Origin: Amblyomma americanum
Taxonomy: Eukaryota; Arthropoda; Arachnida; Ixodida; Ixodidae
Assembly (NCBI RefSeq): GCF_052857255.1
Contig: NC_135502.1
Span: forward strand, 158,012,099-158,076,098
Reading direction: 5' to 3'
Length of the DNA: 64,000 nucleotides
The position numbers and the translations under genes were made by a program. Positions 14,637 to 29,600 of the stretch are shown here, one piece after another. A model generated the notes under the pieces. The model had not been told where the DNA came from and made no database searches. It was given only the letters and a program-made list of their open reading frames with translations. Each line of letters opens with the position of its first letter. Position 1 is the first letter of the stretch.

Positions 14637-17600
14637 ATGCTGGAGAAGCTCTATGCTGGAGAATCTCCCTGTTTTAGAAATTTCCTGTTAGAGAATCTCC
14701 TTATTAGAGAAACACCCTTTTGGACAAACTTCATGTTCGAAAAATTCTACGTTGGAGAATCTCTCTGTTCGAGAAAGTCCTTATTGGAGAAACTCACTGT
14801 TGAACAAACTTCCTGTTGGAGAATATCCTGGTTGGAGAAACTCTATTAAGAAGAAACTATATTTTGGAGAACCTCTGTTGGAGAACTTCATGTTGGAGAA
14901 ACCCTGTTGGAGATACTCCATGTTAGTTAGAGAAACTCCCTGTTGGAGAAACTCCATGCTGGATAAACTCCACGTTGGAGGATCTCTGTTTGAGAGGCTC
15001 CATGTTGGAGACACTTCATGCTGGAGAGAATCTGTATTGCACAACCCCTCTCTTGGAGAAACTCCCTTTCGGTGAATCTTTCTGTTGAGAAACTCTTTGT
15101 TGGATAAGCTCCCTGTTGAAGCTCCCTGTCGGAGAATCTTCATTGAGAAACTTCCTGTTGGAGAATGTTTCTATTTGAGAAACTCCACTTTGTAAAAAGT
15201 CCCTGTTGGAGAAACACTGTTGCAGAAACTCCCTGCTGGAGAAAGTTCCTGTTGGAGAAACACCCTCTTGGTGCAAAATTATGCTGCAGAAACTCTATGT
15301 GGCAGAAGCTCCCTGTTGGAGAATCTCCCTGTTGGAGAAATACCCTGTTGAAGGTCCCTTTCGCTGAAACTTATTATTGAAGAAACTCTGGATTGGAGAA
15401 ACTCTCTGTTGGAGAAACACAATTTTGAAGAAAGTTCGTGTTAAAGAAACTCTTCATTACAGAAACCCTCTGTTGGAGAAACTCCCTGTTGGATAAAGTT
15501 CATGTTAGAGAAACTCCGGGTTGGAGAAACTCTCTGTTGGAGAAACTTCATTTTGGAGAAAATTCGTGTTGGAAAAACTCCGTGTGGCAGAAACTCTAGG
15601 TTGGAGAAACTCTATGGTGAAAAACTCGGAGTAGGTGAAATTCTCTGTTGGAGACACACCCTCTTCGAGAAAATGTTGGTTGGAGAAACTTCCTCTTGGA
15701 GAAATTCTATGTTGAAGGAACTCTTCGTTGGAGAAACTTCGTTCAGTAGGAAGTCGATGTTTGAGATGCTCTCTGTTAGAGAAACTTCATGTTGGAGAAC
15801 CTCTAAGTTGCAGAAACATCCCATTAGAGAAACTTCCTGTTGGTGAAAAGCCTTGGAGAAACTCCTGTTCCAGAAACTCTATGTTGGAGAAACTCTATTA
15901 TAGAGAAACTCTGTTGGAAAAACTCCATTCTGGATAAACTCAATGCTAGTGAAATTGTATGTTAGAGAATTTTCCTGTTGGAGAAACACCCTGTTGGACA
16001 AAGTCCATATTGGAGAAACTCCCTGTTGGAGGAATTTTATGTTTGGTAAACTTCATGTTGAATAAACTCCTTGATGGATATACTCCCTTTATGGACACAC
16101 CCTGATGGAGAAACACCCTGTTAGAGAATCTTTCTGTTGGAAAAATTCCATGTTGGAGAAAATTCCCGTTGAGAAACTCTATGTTAGAAAAACTGCATGT
16201 TGTAAAAATTCCTATGTCGTACAAGCTCCCTGTTGGAGAAACTCCCTGTTCTTTAACTTCCTGTTAGAGAAACTTCTTTGAGAAACTCCACGTTGGAGAA
16301 ACTTCCTTTAGAGAAAATCCATGCTTGAGAAGCTTCCTATTAGAGAAACTCCATGTTGCAGAAGCTCGCTGTTGGAGAAACTCCATGGTGGAGAAATTCC
16401 TGGTTGGATAAACACCTTGTTGGTTAAACTCCAGTTGGAGAAACTCCCTGTTTGAGAAAATTTATCCTGTAGAAACTCCCTGTTGGAGAAATTTCTTGTA
16501 CGGGACACTTCATGCTTGAGAAAATCTCTGTTGAAGAAACTCTCCATTGGAGAAACTCGTTGTTGGAGAGACTCCATGTTTGAGAAACTCTATGGTGGAG
16601 AAAGTCTATGTTGCAGAAACTCCCTGTTGAGAAACTCCCTCCTGGAGAAACTTCCTGTTGGAGAAACACCCTGTTGAAGCTCTTTGTCGGAGAAAATTTA
16701 TGTTCGAGAAGCTCTCTCTTGGAGAAACTTGCTGTTGGAGGAACTCTCTTTGGACAAACTCCCTGATTAAGAAGCTCTTGGTTGGAGAAACCACATGTTG
16801 GAGAAATTCTTTGTTGGAGAAACTTCATGTTGGAAAAACTTTATGTTGAAGAAATTTTAAGTTGGATTAACTTCATTATGGAGAAACTCCCTGTTAGGGA
16901 CACCATGTTTCAGAAAGTCCATGTTTCAGAAGCTCCCTGCTGGAGAAAAATCTTTTTGGAGAAACTCTCAGTTGGACAAACTTCCTGTTGGGCAATCTCC
17001 CTTCTTTAGAAACTCTCCTTTGGAGAAACTCCATGTTAATGTATCTCTGTTTGAGAAACTCACTGTAAGAGAAACTCCCTGATGGAGAACCTCTCTGTTG
17101 CAGAAACATCATTTGGAGCAAATCCTTGAAGGAGAAACTCCGTGTTGGAGAAACTCCCTGTTAGGGACACTGTATGTTTTAGAAACTGCCAGTCGAAGAA
17201 ATTTCCAGTTGAGAAACTCCATGCTGGAAGAACTCCATGTTGGAGAACCTCCCTGTAAGGGACACAATGTTTTAGAAACTGCCAGTCGGAAAAATTTTCT
17301 GTTGAGAAACTCCATGCTCGAGGAACTCCATGTTGGAGACACTCTATGTTCCATAAAATCGATATTGACGGACTCTCTGTTGGAGAAATTCTTTATTGGA
17401 GGAAGTCTCTGTTGCAGAAACTCTATGTTGGAGGAAATGTCTCTTGGAGAAACTCTGTTAAGGAAAATTTCTGTTGGATGAACTTCATGTTGGAGAAAAT
17501 CCCTGGTGCTAAACTCCCTGTTGGAGGAACTCCATGTTGAAGACACTCACTGTTGCATAAATTTCATGTTGCAGAAACTCCATGTTCGAGAAACTTTATG

Positions 17601-18692
17601 TTCGGAGAAACGCTGTTTGCGAAACTACGTTGCAAAAACTCGATGATGAAGAAACTGCCTGTTAGAGATTTTTCATGTTAGAGTAGCTCCCTCTTAAAGA
17701 AAATCCATGTTGGAGCAAATCCTTGTTGAAGAAACTCATGTTGGAGAAATTCCCTGTTAGGGAAATTTTTTGTTTGAGAAACTCTCTGAAGTAACTAAGT
17801 TTATAAACTCCATGCCAAAAAATATTCATGCTGGAGAAACTGCATGTTGGAGAATCTCTCTTTTGGAGAAACTCCCTGCAGGAGAAACTCCTTGTTAATG
17901 AAACTCAATAGTGGAGAAATTCCCCGTTAGAGGAACTCCCTGTTACATAACTTCTGTGTTGGAAAAACCCCTTTTGGAGCAAATCCTCTATATTAGAGAA
18001 AATCTCTGTTAGGGACAGTCAATGTCGAAGAAACTTGCTGTTGAGAAACTCTATTTTGGAGAAACTCCATGTTGGATTACCTAAAAGTTGGAGAAACTTC
18101 ATTTTGGAGAAATCAATGTTGGATAAATTATGTTGGAGAAACTCCCTATTTAGAAACGCAAAGCTTGAGAAAATCATTGTTAGAGGAATAACCTGTTCGA
18201 GAAACTACATTGGAAAAACAGTTCGAAAATCTCCATGTTAGAGAAACTCTCCGTTGAGAAACTGTATGTTGGAGAACTCGAGATTGGCGAAACTCTCTGT
18301 TGGAGAAAATCTTTGTTGGAGAAACTCCCTGTTAGAGCATCTCCCTGTTTGATAAACTTATGTTGAAGAAAATCCCTGTTGGATAAAATAATGTTGGAGA
18401 AAATCTCTGTAGGAGAAACTCAGTGTTGCACATACTCCCTGTTGGAGGTACTCCATGTTGAATAATCTCACTGTTGGATAAATTTCATGTTGCAGAAACT
18501 TTCTGTTGGAGAATCTCCATGTTTTGAGACAGTCCATCTTGAAGAAGATCCTTGTTGGAGAAGCTGCATTTTGGAGAAATTCCCTGTTGGAGAAACTTCC
18601 AGCTGGATGAATTTCAAGTTTGAGAAACTCACTGTTGAAGAAACTCTGTTGAAAAACTCCACACTGGATAAACACTATGCTGGCGAAACTCC
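14637..18692. repeat. HOR unit, subtype B, 4056 bp
   Basis: Complete B unit. Relative to A it carries an extra ~30-bp block near 14886 and a two-monomer block near 17780-17812 containing ctgaagtaactaagtttat, which A units lack. It also has many scattered substitutions, a few percent by eye. Two further B units start at 26693 and 34781 and have exactly the same length. Confidence 0.85.
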
Positions 18693-21600
18693 ATGCTGGA
18701 GAAGCTCTATGCTGGAGAATCTCCCTGTTTTAGAAATTTCCTGTTAGAGAATCTCCTTATTGGAGAAACACCCTGTTGGACAAACTTCATGTTCGAGAAA
18801 TTCTACGTTGTAGAATCTCTCTGTTCGAGAAAGTCCTTATTGGAGAAACTCACTGTTGAACAAACTTCCTGTTGGAGAATATCCTGGTTGGAGAAACTCT
18901 ATTAAGAAGAAACTATATTTTGGAGAACCTCTGTTGGAGATACTCCATGTTAGCTAGAGAAACTCCCTGTTGGAGAAACTCCATGCTGGATATACTCCAC
19001 GTTGGAGGATCTCTGTTTGAGAGGCTCCATGTTGGAGACACTTCATGCTGGAGAGAATCTGTATTGCACAACCCCTGTGTTGGAGAAAATCCCTTTCGGA
19101 GAAACTTTCAGTTGAGAAACTCTTTGTTGGATAAGCTCCCTGTTGAAGCTCCCTATCGGAGAAACTTCATTGAGAAACTTCCTGTTGGAGAATCCTTCTA
19201 TTTGAGAAACTCCACTTTGGAAAAGTCCCTGTTGGAGAAACTATGTTGCAGAGACTCCCTGCTTGAGAAAAGTCCTGTTGGAGAAACACCCCCTTGGTGC
19301 AAAATTATGCTGGAGAAACTCTATGTTGCAGAAGCTCCCTGTTGGAGAATCTCCCTGTTGGAGAAATACCCTGTTGAAGGTCCCTTTCGCCGAAAATTAT
19401 TGTTGAAGAAACTCTGGTTTGGAGAAACTCTCTGCTGGAGAAACATCATTTTGAAGAAAGTTCATGTTCCAGAAACTTTTCATTAGAGAAACCCTCTGTT
19501 GGAGAAACTCCCTGTTGGATAAAGTTCATGTTAGAGAAACTCCGGGTTAAAGAAACTCTCTGTTGGAAAAACTCCATTTTGGAGAAAATTCGTGTTGGAA
19601 AAATTCCGTGAGCCAGAAACTCTCGGTTGGAGAAACTCTAAGGTGAAAAACTCGGAGTAGGTGAAATTCTCTGTTGGAGACACACCCTCTTCGAGAAAAT
19701 GTATGTTGGAGAAACTTCCTCTTGGAGAAATTCTATGTTGGAGAAACTCTTCGTTCGAGAAACTTCGTTCAGTAGGAAGTCGATGTTTGAGATGCTCTCT
19801 GTTAGAGAAGCTTCATGATGGACAACCTCTATATTGCAGAAACATCCTATTAGAGAAACTTCATGTTGGTGAAAAGCCTTGGAGAAACTCCTGTTCCAGA
19901 AACTCTATGTTGGAAAAACTCCATTATGGAGAAACTCTCTGTTGGAAAAACTCCATTCTGGATAATCTCCATGCTAGTGAAATTGTATGTTAGAGAATCT
20001 TCCTGTTGGAGAAACACCCTTTTGGACAAACTTCATATTGGAGAAACTCTTGTTGGAGGAATTTTATGTTTGATAAACTCCATGTTGAATAACTCCTTGT
20101 TGGATATACTTCCTTGATGGACACTCCCTGTTGGAGAAACACCCTGTTAGAGATTCTTTCTATTGGAAAAATTCCATGTTGGAGAAAATTCCCGTTGAGA
20201 AACTCCATGTTAAAAAAACTGCATGTTGTAAAAATTCCTATGTTGTACAAGCTCCCTGTTGGAGAAACTCCCTGTTCTTTAACTTCCTGTTAGAGAAACT
20301 TCTTAGAGAAACTCCACGTTGGAGAAACTCCCTTTTGAGAAAATCCATGCTTGAGAAGCTTCCTATTAGAGAAACTCCATGTTGCAGAAGCTCGCTGTTG
20401 GAGAAACTCCATGGTGGAGAAATTCCTGGTTGGATAAACTCCTTGTTGGTTAAACTCCAGTTGGAGAAACTCCCTGTTTGAGAAATTTTATCCTGTAAAA
20501 ACTCCCTGTTGGAGAAATTTCTTGTACGAGACACTTCATGTTTGAGAAAATCCCTGTTGAAGAAACTCTCCATTGGAGAAACTCGTTGTTGGAGAGACTC
20601 CATGTTGGAGAAACTCTATGGTGGAGAAAGTCTATGTTGCAGAAACTCCCTGTTGAGAAACTCCCTCCTGGAGAAACTTCCAGTTGGAGAAACACCCTGT
20701 TGAAGCTCTTTGTCGGAGAAAATTTATGTTCGAGAAGCTTCATTTTGGAGAAACTTGCTTTTGGAGAAACTCTCCGTGGATAAACTCCCTGATTAAGAAG
20801 CTCTTGGTTGGAGAAGCCCCATTTTGGAGAAATTCTCTGTTGGAGAAACTTCATGTTGTAAAAACTTTATGTTGAAGAAACTTTAAGTCGGATAAACTTC
20901 ATATTGGAGAAACTCCCTGTTAGGGACACCATGTTTCAGAAAGTCCATGTTTCAGAAGCTCCCTGCTGGAGAAAATTCCTTTTGGAGAAACTCTCAGTTG
21001 GACAAACTCCCTGTTGGGCAATCTCCCTTCTTTAGAAACTCTCCTTTGGAGAAACTCCATGTTAATGAATTTCTGTTGGAGAAACTCACTGTTAGAGAAA
21101 CTCCCTGATGGCGAACCTCTCTGTTGCAGAAACATCATTTGGAGCAAATGCTTGAAGGAGCAACTCCGTGTTGGAGAAACTCCCTGTTAGAGACACTGTA
21201 TGTTTTAGAAACTGCCAGTCGAAGAAATTTCCTGTTGAGAAACTCTATGCTGCAGGAAATCCATGTTGGAGAAACTCCCTGTTAGGGACACTATGTTTTA
21301 GAAACTGCCAGTCGAATAAATTTTCTGTTGGGAAACTCCATGCTGGAGGAACTACATGTTGGAGAAACTCTATGTTGCATAAAATTCATATTGACGGAAC
21401 TCTCTGTTGGAGAAACTCTATTGGAGGAAGTGTCTGTTGCAGAAACTCAATGTTGGAGGAAATATCTCTTGGAGAAACTCTGTTAAAGAAAATTCCTGTT
21501 GTATGAACTTCATGTTGGAGAAAATCCCTTTTGCGAAACTCCCTGTTGGAGGAACTCCATGTTGAAGACACTCACTGTTGCATAAATTTAATGTTGCAGA

Positions 21601-22693
21601 AACTCCATGTTCGAGAAACTCCATTTTCAGAGAAACGCTCTTTGCGAAACTACGTTGCAGAAACTTCATGATTAAGAAACTGCCTGTTAGAGATTTTTCA
21701 TGTTAGTGTAGCTCCCACTTGAAGAAAATCCATGTTGGAGCAAATCCTTATTGGAGAAACTCCATGTTGCAGAAATTCCCTGTTAGGGAAATTTTTTGTT
21801 TGAGAAACTCCAATGCGAAAAATATCCATGCTGGAGGAACTGCCAGTTGGAGAATCTCTCTTTTGGAGAATCTCCCTGCAGGAGAAACTCCTTGTCAATG
21901 AAACTCAATAGTGGAGAAATTCCCCGTTAGAGGAACTCCCTGTTACATAACTTCTGTGTTGGAAAAACCCTTTTTGGAGCAAATCCTCTATATTAGAGAA
22001 AATCTCTGTTAGGGACAGTCAATGTCGAAGAAACTTGCTGTTGAGAAACTCTATTTTGGAGAAACTCCATGTTGGATTACCTAAAAGTTGGAGAAACATC
22101 ATTTTGGAGAAATCAATGTTGGATCAATTATTTTGGAGAAACTCCCTATTTAGAAACGCAAAGCTTGAGAAAATCATTGTTAGAGGAATAACCTGTTCGA
22201 GAAACTACATTGGAAAAACAGTTCGAAAATCTCCATGTTAGAGAAACTCTCCGTTGAGAAACTGTATGTTGGAGAACTCGAGATTGGCGAAGCTCTCTGT
22301 TGGAGAAAATCTTTGTTGGAGAAACTCCCTGTTAGAGCATCTCCCTGTTTGATAAACTTATGTTAAAGAAAATCCCTGTTGGATAAAATTAATGTTGGAG
22401 AAAATCTCTGTAGGAGAAACTCAGTGTTGCACATACTCCCTGTTGGAGGTGCTCCATGTTGAATAATCTCACTGTTGGATAAATTTCATGTTGCAGAAAC
22501 TTTCTGTTGGAGAAACTCCATGTTTTGAGACAGTCCATCTTGAAGAAGATCCTTGTTGGAGAAGCTGTATTTTGGAGAAATTTCCTGTTGGAGAAACTTC
22601 CTGCTGGATGAATTTCAAGTTTGAGAAACTCACTGTTGAAGAAATTCTGTTGAAAAACTCCACACTGGATAAACACTATGCAGGCGAAACTCC
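18693..22693. repeat. HOR unit, subtype A1, 4001 bp
   Basis: Complete unit. A1 markers near 20053 and 20108. It shares gttagagattctttc (near 20148) and ccgtggataaactcc (near 20775) with the unit at 42870. A private 2-base loss near 19241 happens to join frames into the longest chance open frame of the array (18872-19486). Other private changes: gttgtagaatctc near 18808 and attattttggag near 22128. Confidence 0.85.
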
Positions 22694-25600
22694 ATGCTGG
22701 AGAAGCTCTATGCTGGAGAATCTCCCTGTTTTAGAAATTTCCTGTTAGAGAATCTCCTTATTGGAGAAACACCCTGTTGGACAAACTTCATGTTCGAGAA
22801 ATTCTACGTTGGAGAATCTCTCTGTTCGAGAAAGTCCTTATTGGAGAAACTCACTGTTGAACAAACTTCCTGTTGGAGAATATCCTGGTTGCAGAAACTC
22901 TATTAAGAAGAAACTATATTTTGGAGAACCTCTGTTGGAGATACTCCATGTTAGTTAGAGAAACTCCCTGTTGGAGAAACTCCATGCTGGATATACTCCA
23001 CGTTGGAGGATCTCTGTTTGAGAGGCTCCATGTTGGAGACACTTCATGCTGGAGAGAATCTGTATTGCACAACCCCTGTGTTGGAGAAAATCCCTTTCGG
23101 AGAAACTTTCAGTTGAGAAACTCTGTTGGATAAGCTCCCTGTTGAAGCTCCCTATCGGAGAAACTTCATTGAGAAACTTCCTGTTGGAGAATCCTTCTAT
23201 TTGAGAAACTCCACTTTGGAAAAGTCCCTGTTGGAGAAACTCTATGTTGCAGAAACTCCCTGCTTGAGAAAAGTCCTGTTGGAGAAACACCCCCTTGGTG
23301 CAAAATTATGCTGGAGAAACTCTATGTTGCAGAAGCTCCCTGTTGGAGAATCTCCCTGTTGGAGAAATACCCTGTTGAAGGTCCCTTTCGCCGAAAATTA
23401 TTGTTGAAGAAACTCTGGTTTGGAGAAACTCTCTGCTGGAGAAACATCATTTTGAAGAAAGTTCATGTTCCAGAAACTTTTCATTAGAGAAACCCTCTGT
23501 TGGAGAAACTCCCTGTTGGATAAAGTTCATGTTAGAGAAACTCCGGGTTAAAGAAACTCTCTGTTGGAAAAACTCCATTTTGGAGAAAATTCGTGTTGGA
23601 AAAATTCCGTGAGCCAGAAACTCTCGGTTGGAGAAACTCTAAGGTGAAAAACTCGGAGTAGGTGAAATTCTCTGTTGGAGACACACCCTCTTCGAGAAAA
23701 TGTATGTTGGAGAAACTTCCTCTTGGAGAAATTCTATGTTGGAGAAACTCTTCGTTCGAGAAACTTCGTTCAGTAGGAAGTCGATGTTTGAGATGCTCTC
23801 TGTTAGAGAAGCTTCATGATGGACAACCTCTATATGGCAGAAACATCCTATTAGAGAAACTTCATGTTGGTGAAAAGCCTTGGAGAAACTCCTGTTCCAG
23901 AAACTCTATGTTGGAAAAACTCCATTATGGAGAAACTCTCTGTTGGAAAAACTCCATTCTGGATAATCTCCATGCTAGTGAAATTGTATGTTAGAGAATC
24001 TTCCTGTTGGAGAAACACCCTTTTGGACAAACTTCATATTGGAGAAACTCTTGTTAGGAATTTTATGTTTGATAAACTCCATGTTGAATAACTCCTTGTT
24101 GGATATACTCCCTTGATGGACACTCCCTGTTGGAGAAACACCCTGTTAGAGAATCTTTCTATTGGAAAAATTCCATGTTGGAGAAAATTCCCGTTGAGAA
24201 ACTCCATGTTAAAAAAACTGCATGTTGTAAAAATTCCTATGTTGTACAAGCTCCCTGTTGGAGAAACTCCCTGTTCTTTAACTTCCTGTTAGAGAAACTT
24301 CTTAGAGAAACTCCACGTTGGAGAAACTCCCTTTTGAGAAAATCCATGCTTGAGAAGCTTCCTATTAGAGAAACTCCATGTTGCAGAAGCTCGCTGTTGG
24401 AGAAACTCCATGGTGGAGAAATTCCTGGTTGGATAAACTCCTTGTTGGTTAAACTCCAGTTGGAGAAACTCCCTGTTTGAGAAATTTTATCCTGTAAAAA
24501 CTCCCTGTTGGAGAAATTTCTTGTACGAGACACTTCATGTTTGAGAAAATCCCTGTTGAAGAAACTCTCCATTGGAGAAACTCGTTGTTGGAGAGACTCC
24601 ATGTTTGAGAAACTCTATGGTGGAGAAAGTCTATGTTGCAGAAACTCCCTGTTGAGAAACTCCCTCCTGGAGAAACTTCCAGTTGGAGAAACACCCTGTT
24701 GAAGCTCTTTGTCGGAGAAAATTTATGTTCGAGAAGCTTCATTTTGGAGAAACTTGCTTTTGGAGAAACTCTCCGTGGACAAACTCCCTGATTAAGAAGC
24801 TCTTGATTGGAGAAGCCCCATTTTGGAGAAATTCTCTGTTGGAGAAACTTCATGTTGTAAAAACTCTATGTTGAAGAAACTTTAAGTCGGCTAAACTTCA
24901 TATTGGAGAAACTCCCTGTTAGGGACACCATGTTTCAGAAAGTCCATGTTTCAGAAGCTCCCTGCTGGAGAAAATTCCTTTTGGAGAAACTCTCAGTTGG
25001 ACAAACTCCCTGTTGGGCAATCTCCCTTCTTTAGAAACTCTCCTTTGGAGAAACTCCATGTTAATGAATTTCTGTTGGAGAAACTCACTGTTAGAGAAAC
25101 TCCCTGATGGAGAACCTCTCTGTTGCAGAAACATCATTTGGAGCAAATGCTTGAAGGAGAAACTCCGTGTTGGAGAAACTCCCTGTTAGAGACACTGTAT
25201 GTTTTAGAAACTGCCAGTCGAAGAAATTTCCTGTTGAGAAACTCTATGCTGCAGGAAATCCATGTTGGAGAAACTCCCTGTTAGGGACACTATGTTTTAG
25301 AAACTGCCAGTCGAATAAATTTTCTGTTGGGAAACTCCATGCTGGAGGAACTACATGTTGGAGAAACTCTATGTTGCATAAAATTCATATTGACGGAACT
25401 CTCTGTTGGAGAAACTCTATTGGAGGAAGTGTCTGTTGCAGAAACTCAATGTTGGAGGAAATATCTCTTGGAGAAACTCTGTTAAAGAAAATTCCTGTTG
25501 TATGAACTTCATGTTGGAGAAAATCCCTTTTGCGAAACTCCCTGTTGGAGGAACTCCATGTTGAAGACACTCACTGTTGCATAAATTTCATGTTGCAGAA

Positions 25601-26692
25601 ACTCCATGTTCGAGAAACTCCATTTTCAGAGAAACGCTCTTTGCGAATCTACGTTGCAGAAACTTCATGATTAAGAAACTGCCTGTTAGAGATTTTTCAT
25701 GTTAGTGTAGCTCCCACTTGAAGAAAATCCATGTTGGAGCAAATCCTTATTGGAGAAACTCCATGTTGCAGAAATTCCCTGTTAGGGAAATTTTTTGTTT
25801 GAGAAACTCCAATGCGAAAAATATCCATGCTGGAGGAACTGCCAGTTGGAGAATCTCTCTTTTGGAGAATCTCCCTGCAGGAGAAACTCCTTGTCAATGA
25901 AACTCAATAGTGGAGAAATTCCCCGTTAGAGGAACTCCCTGTTACATAACTTCTGTGTTGGAAAAACCCCTTTTGGAGCAAATCCTCTATATTAGAGAAA
26001 ATCTCTGTTAGGGACAGTCAATGTCGAAGAAACTTGCTGTTGAGAAACTCTATTTTGGAGAAACTCCATGTTGGATTACCTAAAAGTTGGAGAAACATCA
26101 TTTTGGAGAAATAAATGTTGGATCAATTATGTTGGAGAAACTCCCTATTTAGAAACGCAAAGCTTGAGAAAATCATTGTTAGAGGAATAACCTGTTCGAG
26201 AAACTACATTGGAAAAACAGTTCGAAAATCTCCATGTTAGAGAAACTCTCCGTTGAGAAACTGTATGTTGGAGAACTCGAGATTGGCGAAGCTCTCTGTT
26301 GGAGAAAATCTTTGTTGGAGAAACTCCCTGTTAGAGCATCTCCCTGTTTGATAAACTTATGTTGAAGAAAATCCCTGTTGGATAAAATTAATGTTGGAGA
26401 AAATCTCTGTAGGAGAAACTCAGTGTTGCACATACTCCCTGTTGGAGGTGCTCCATGTTGAATAATCTCACTGTTGGATAAATTTCATGTTGCAGAAACT
26501 TTCTGTTGGAGAAACTCCATGTTTTGAGACAGTCCATCTTGAAGAAGATCCTTGTTGGAGAAGCTGTATTTTGGAGAAATTTCCTGTTGGAGAAACTTCC
26601 TGCTGGATGAATTTCAAGTTTGAGAAACTCACTGTTGAAGAAATTCTGTTGAAAAACTCCACACTGGATAAACACTATGCAGGCGAAACTCC
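22694..26692. repeat. HOR unit, subtype A2, 3999 bp
   Basis: Complete unit sharing all three A2 indel and substitution markers with the unit at 10642 (offset 12,052) and the unit at 46809 (offset 24,115). Private changes: tatatggcagaaac near 23832, gcgaatctacg near 25643 and aaataaatgttgg near 26110. Confidence 0.85.
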
Positions 26693-29600
26693 ATGCTGGA
26701 GAAGCTCTATGCTGGAGAATCTCCCTGTTTTAGAAATTTCCTGTTAGAGAATCTCCTTATTGGAGAAACACCCTTTTGGACAAACTTCATGTTCGAAAAA
26801 TTCTACGTTGGAGAATCTCTCTGTTCGAGAAAGTCCTTATTGGAGAAACTCACTGTTGAACAAACTTCCTGTTGGAGAATATCCTGGTTGGAGAAACTCT
26901 ATTAAGAAGAAACTATATTTTGGAGAACCTCTGTTGGAGAACTTCATGTTGGAGAAACCCTGTTGGAGATACTCCATGTTAGTTAGAGAAACTCCCTGTT
27001 GGAGAAACTCCATGCTGGATAAACTCCACGTTGGAGGATCTCTGTTTGAGAGGCTCCATGTTGGAGACACTTCATGCTGGAGAGAATCTGTATTGCACAA
27101 CCCCTCTCTTGGAGAAACTCCCTTTCGGTGAAACTTTCTGTTGAGAAACTCTTTGTTGGATAAGCTCCCTGTTGAAGCTCCCTGTCGGAGAATCTTCATT
27201 GAGAAACTTCCTGTTGGAGAATGTTTCTATTTGAGAAACTCCACTTTGTAAAAAGTCCCTGTTGGAGAAACACTGTTGCAGAAACTCCCTGCTGGAGAAA
27301 GTTCCTGTTGGAGAAACACCCTCTTGGTGCAAAATTATGCTGCAGAAACTCTATGTGGCAGAAGCTCCCTGTTGGAGAATCTCCCTGTTGGAGAAATACC
27401 CTGTTGAAGGTCCCTTTCGCTGAAACTTATTATTGAAGAAACTCTGGATTGGAGAAACTCTCTGTTGGAGAAACACAATTTTGAAGAAAGTTCATGTTAA
27501 AGAAACTCTTCATTACAGAAACCCTCTGTTGGAGAAACTCCCTGTTGGATAAAGTTCATGTTAGAGAAACTCCGGGTTGGAGAAACTCTCTGTTGGAGAA
27601 ACTTCATTTTGGAGAAAATTCGTGTTGGAAAAACTCCGTGTGGCAGAAACTCTAGGTTGGAGAAACTCTATGGTGAAAAACTCGGAGTAGGTGAAATTCT
27701 CTGTTGGAGACACACCCTCTTCGAGAAAATGTATGTTGGAGAAACTTCCTCTTGGAGAAATTCTATGTTGAAGGAACTCTTCGTTGGAGAAACTTCGTTC
27801 AGTAGGAAGTCGATGTTTGAGATGCTCTCTGTTAGAGAAACTTCATGTTGGAGAACCTCTAAGTTGCAGAAACATCCCATTAGAGAAACTTCCTGTTGGT
27901 GAAAAGCCTTGGAGAAACTCCTGTTCCAGAAACTCTATGTTGGAGAAACTCTATTATAGAGAAACTCTGTTGGAAAAACTCCATTCTGGATAAACTCAAT
28001 GCTAGTGAAATTGTATGTTAGAGAATTTTCCTGTTGGAGAAACACCCTGTTGGACAAAGTCCATATTGGAGAAACTCCCTGTTGGAGGAATTTTATGTTT
28101 GGTAAACTTCATGTTGAATAAACTCCTTGTTGGATATACTCCCTTTATGGACACACCCTGATGGAGAAACACCCTGTTAGAGAATCTTTCTGTTGGAAAA
28201 ATTCCATGTTGGAGAAAATTCCCGTTGAGAAACTCTATGTTAGAAAAACTGCATGTTGTAAAAATTCCTATGTCGTACAAGCTCCCTGTTGGAGAAACTC
28301 CCTGTTCTTTAACTTCCTGTTAGAGAAACTTCTTTGAGAAACTCCACGTTGGAGAAACTTCCTTTAGAGAAAATCCATGCTTGAGAAGCTTCCTATTAGA
28401 GAAACTCCATGTTGCAGAAGCTCGCTGTTGGAGAAACTCCATGGTGGAGAAATTCCTGGTTGGATAAACACCTTGTTGGTTAAACTCCAGTTGGAGAAAC
28501 TCCCTGTTTGAGAAAATTTATCCTGTAGAAACTCCCTGTTGGAGAAATTTCTTGTACGGGACACTTCATGCTTGAGAAAATCTCTGTTGAAGAAACTCTC
28601 CATTGGAGAAACTCGTTGTTGGAGAGACTCCATGTTTGAGAAACTCTATGGTGGAGAAAGTCTATGTTGCAGAAACTCCCTGTTGAGAAACTCCCTCCTG
28701 GAGAAACTTCCTGTTGGAGAAACACCCTGTTGAAGCTCTTTGTCGGAGAAAATTTATGTTCGAGAAGCTCTCTCTTGGAGAAACTTGCTGTTGGAGGAAC
28801 TCTCTTTGGACAAACTCCCTGATTAAGAAGCTCTTGGTTGGAGAAACCACATGTTGGAGAAATTCTTTGTTGGAGAAACTTCATGTTGGAAAAACTTTAT
28901 GTTGAAGAAATTTTAAGTTGGATTAACTTCATTATGGAGAAACTCCCTGTTAGGGACACCATGTTTCAGAAAGTCCATGTTTCAGAAGCTCCCTGCTGGA
29001 GAAAAATCTTTTTGGAGAAACTCTCAGTTGGACAAACTTCCTGTTGGGCAATCTCCCTTCTTTAGAAACTCTCCTTTGGAGAAACTCCATGTTAATGTAT
29101 CTCTGTTTGAGAAACTCACTGTAAGAGAAACTCCCTGATGGAGAACCTCTCTGTTGCAGAAACATCATTTGGAGCAAATCCTTGAAGGAGAAACTCCGTG
29201 TTGGAGAAACTCCCTGTTAGGGACACTGTATGTTTTAGAAACTGCCAGTCGAAGAAATTTCCAGTTGAGAAACTCCATGCTGGAAGAACTCCATGTTGGA
29301 GAAACTCCCTGTAAGGAACACAATGTTTTAGAAACTGCCAGTCGGAAAAATTTTCTGTTGAGAAACTCCATGCTCGAGGAACTCCATGTTGGAGACACTC
29401 TATGTTCCATAAAATCGATATTGACGGACTCTCTGTTGGAGAAATTCTTTATTGGAGGAAGTCTCTGTTGCAGAAACTATATGTTGGAGGAAATGTCTCT
29501 TGGAGAAACTCTGTTAAGGAAAATTTCTGTTGGATGAACTTCATGTTGGAGAAAATCCCTGGTGCTAAACTCCCTGTTGGAGGAACTCCATGTTGAAGAC

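Noticed and set aside
18872..19486. A 204-codon repeat protein with 16-residue period
   Set aside because: It is the longest open frame in the satellite, but it arises from a private 2-base loss near 19241, opens with a non-ATG codon and is not conserved in sister units.
10642..26692. Pure assembly duplication explaining the 12-kb and 24-kb repeats
   Set aside because: Related units carry distinct private changes (13032, 23832, 25643, 49379), so they are real separate copies or at least not simple duplicates. An error cannot be fully excluded without reads.
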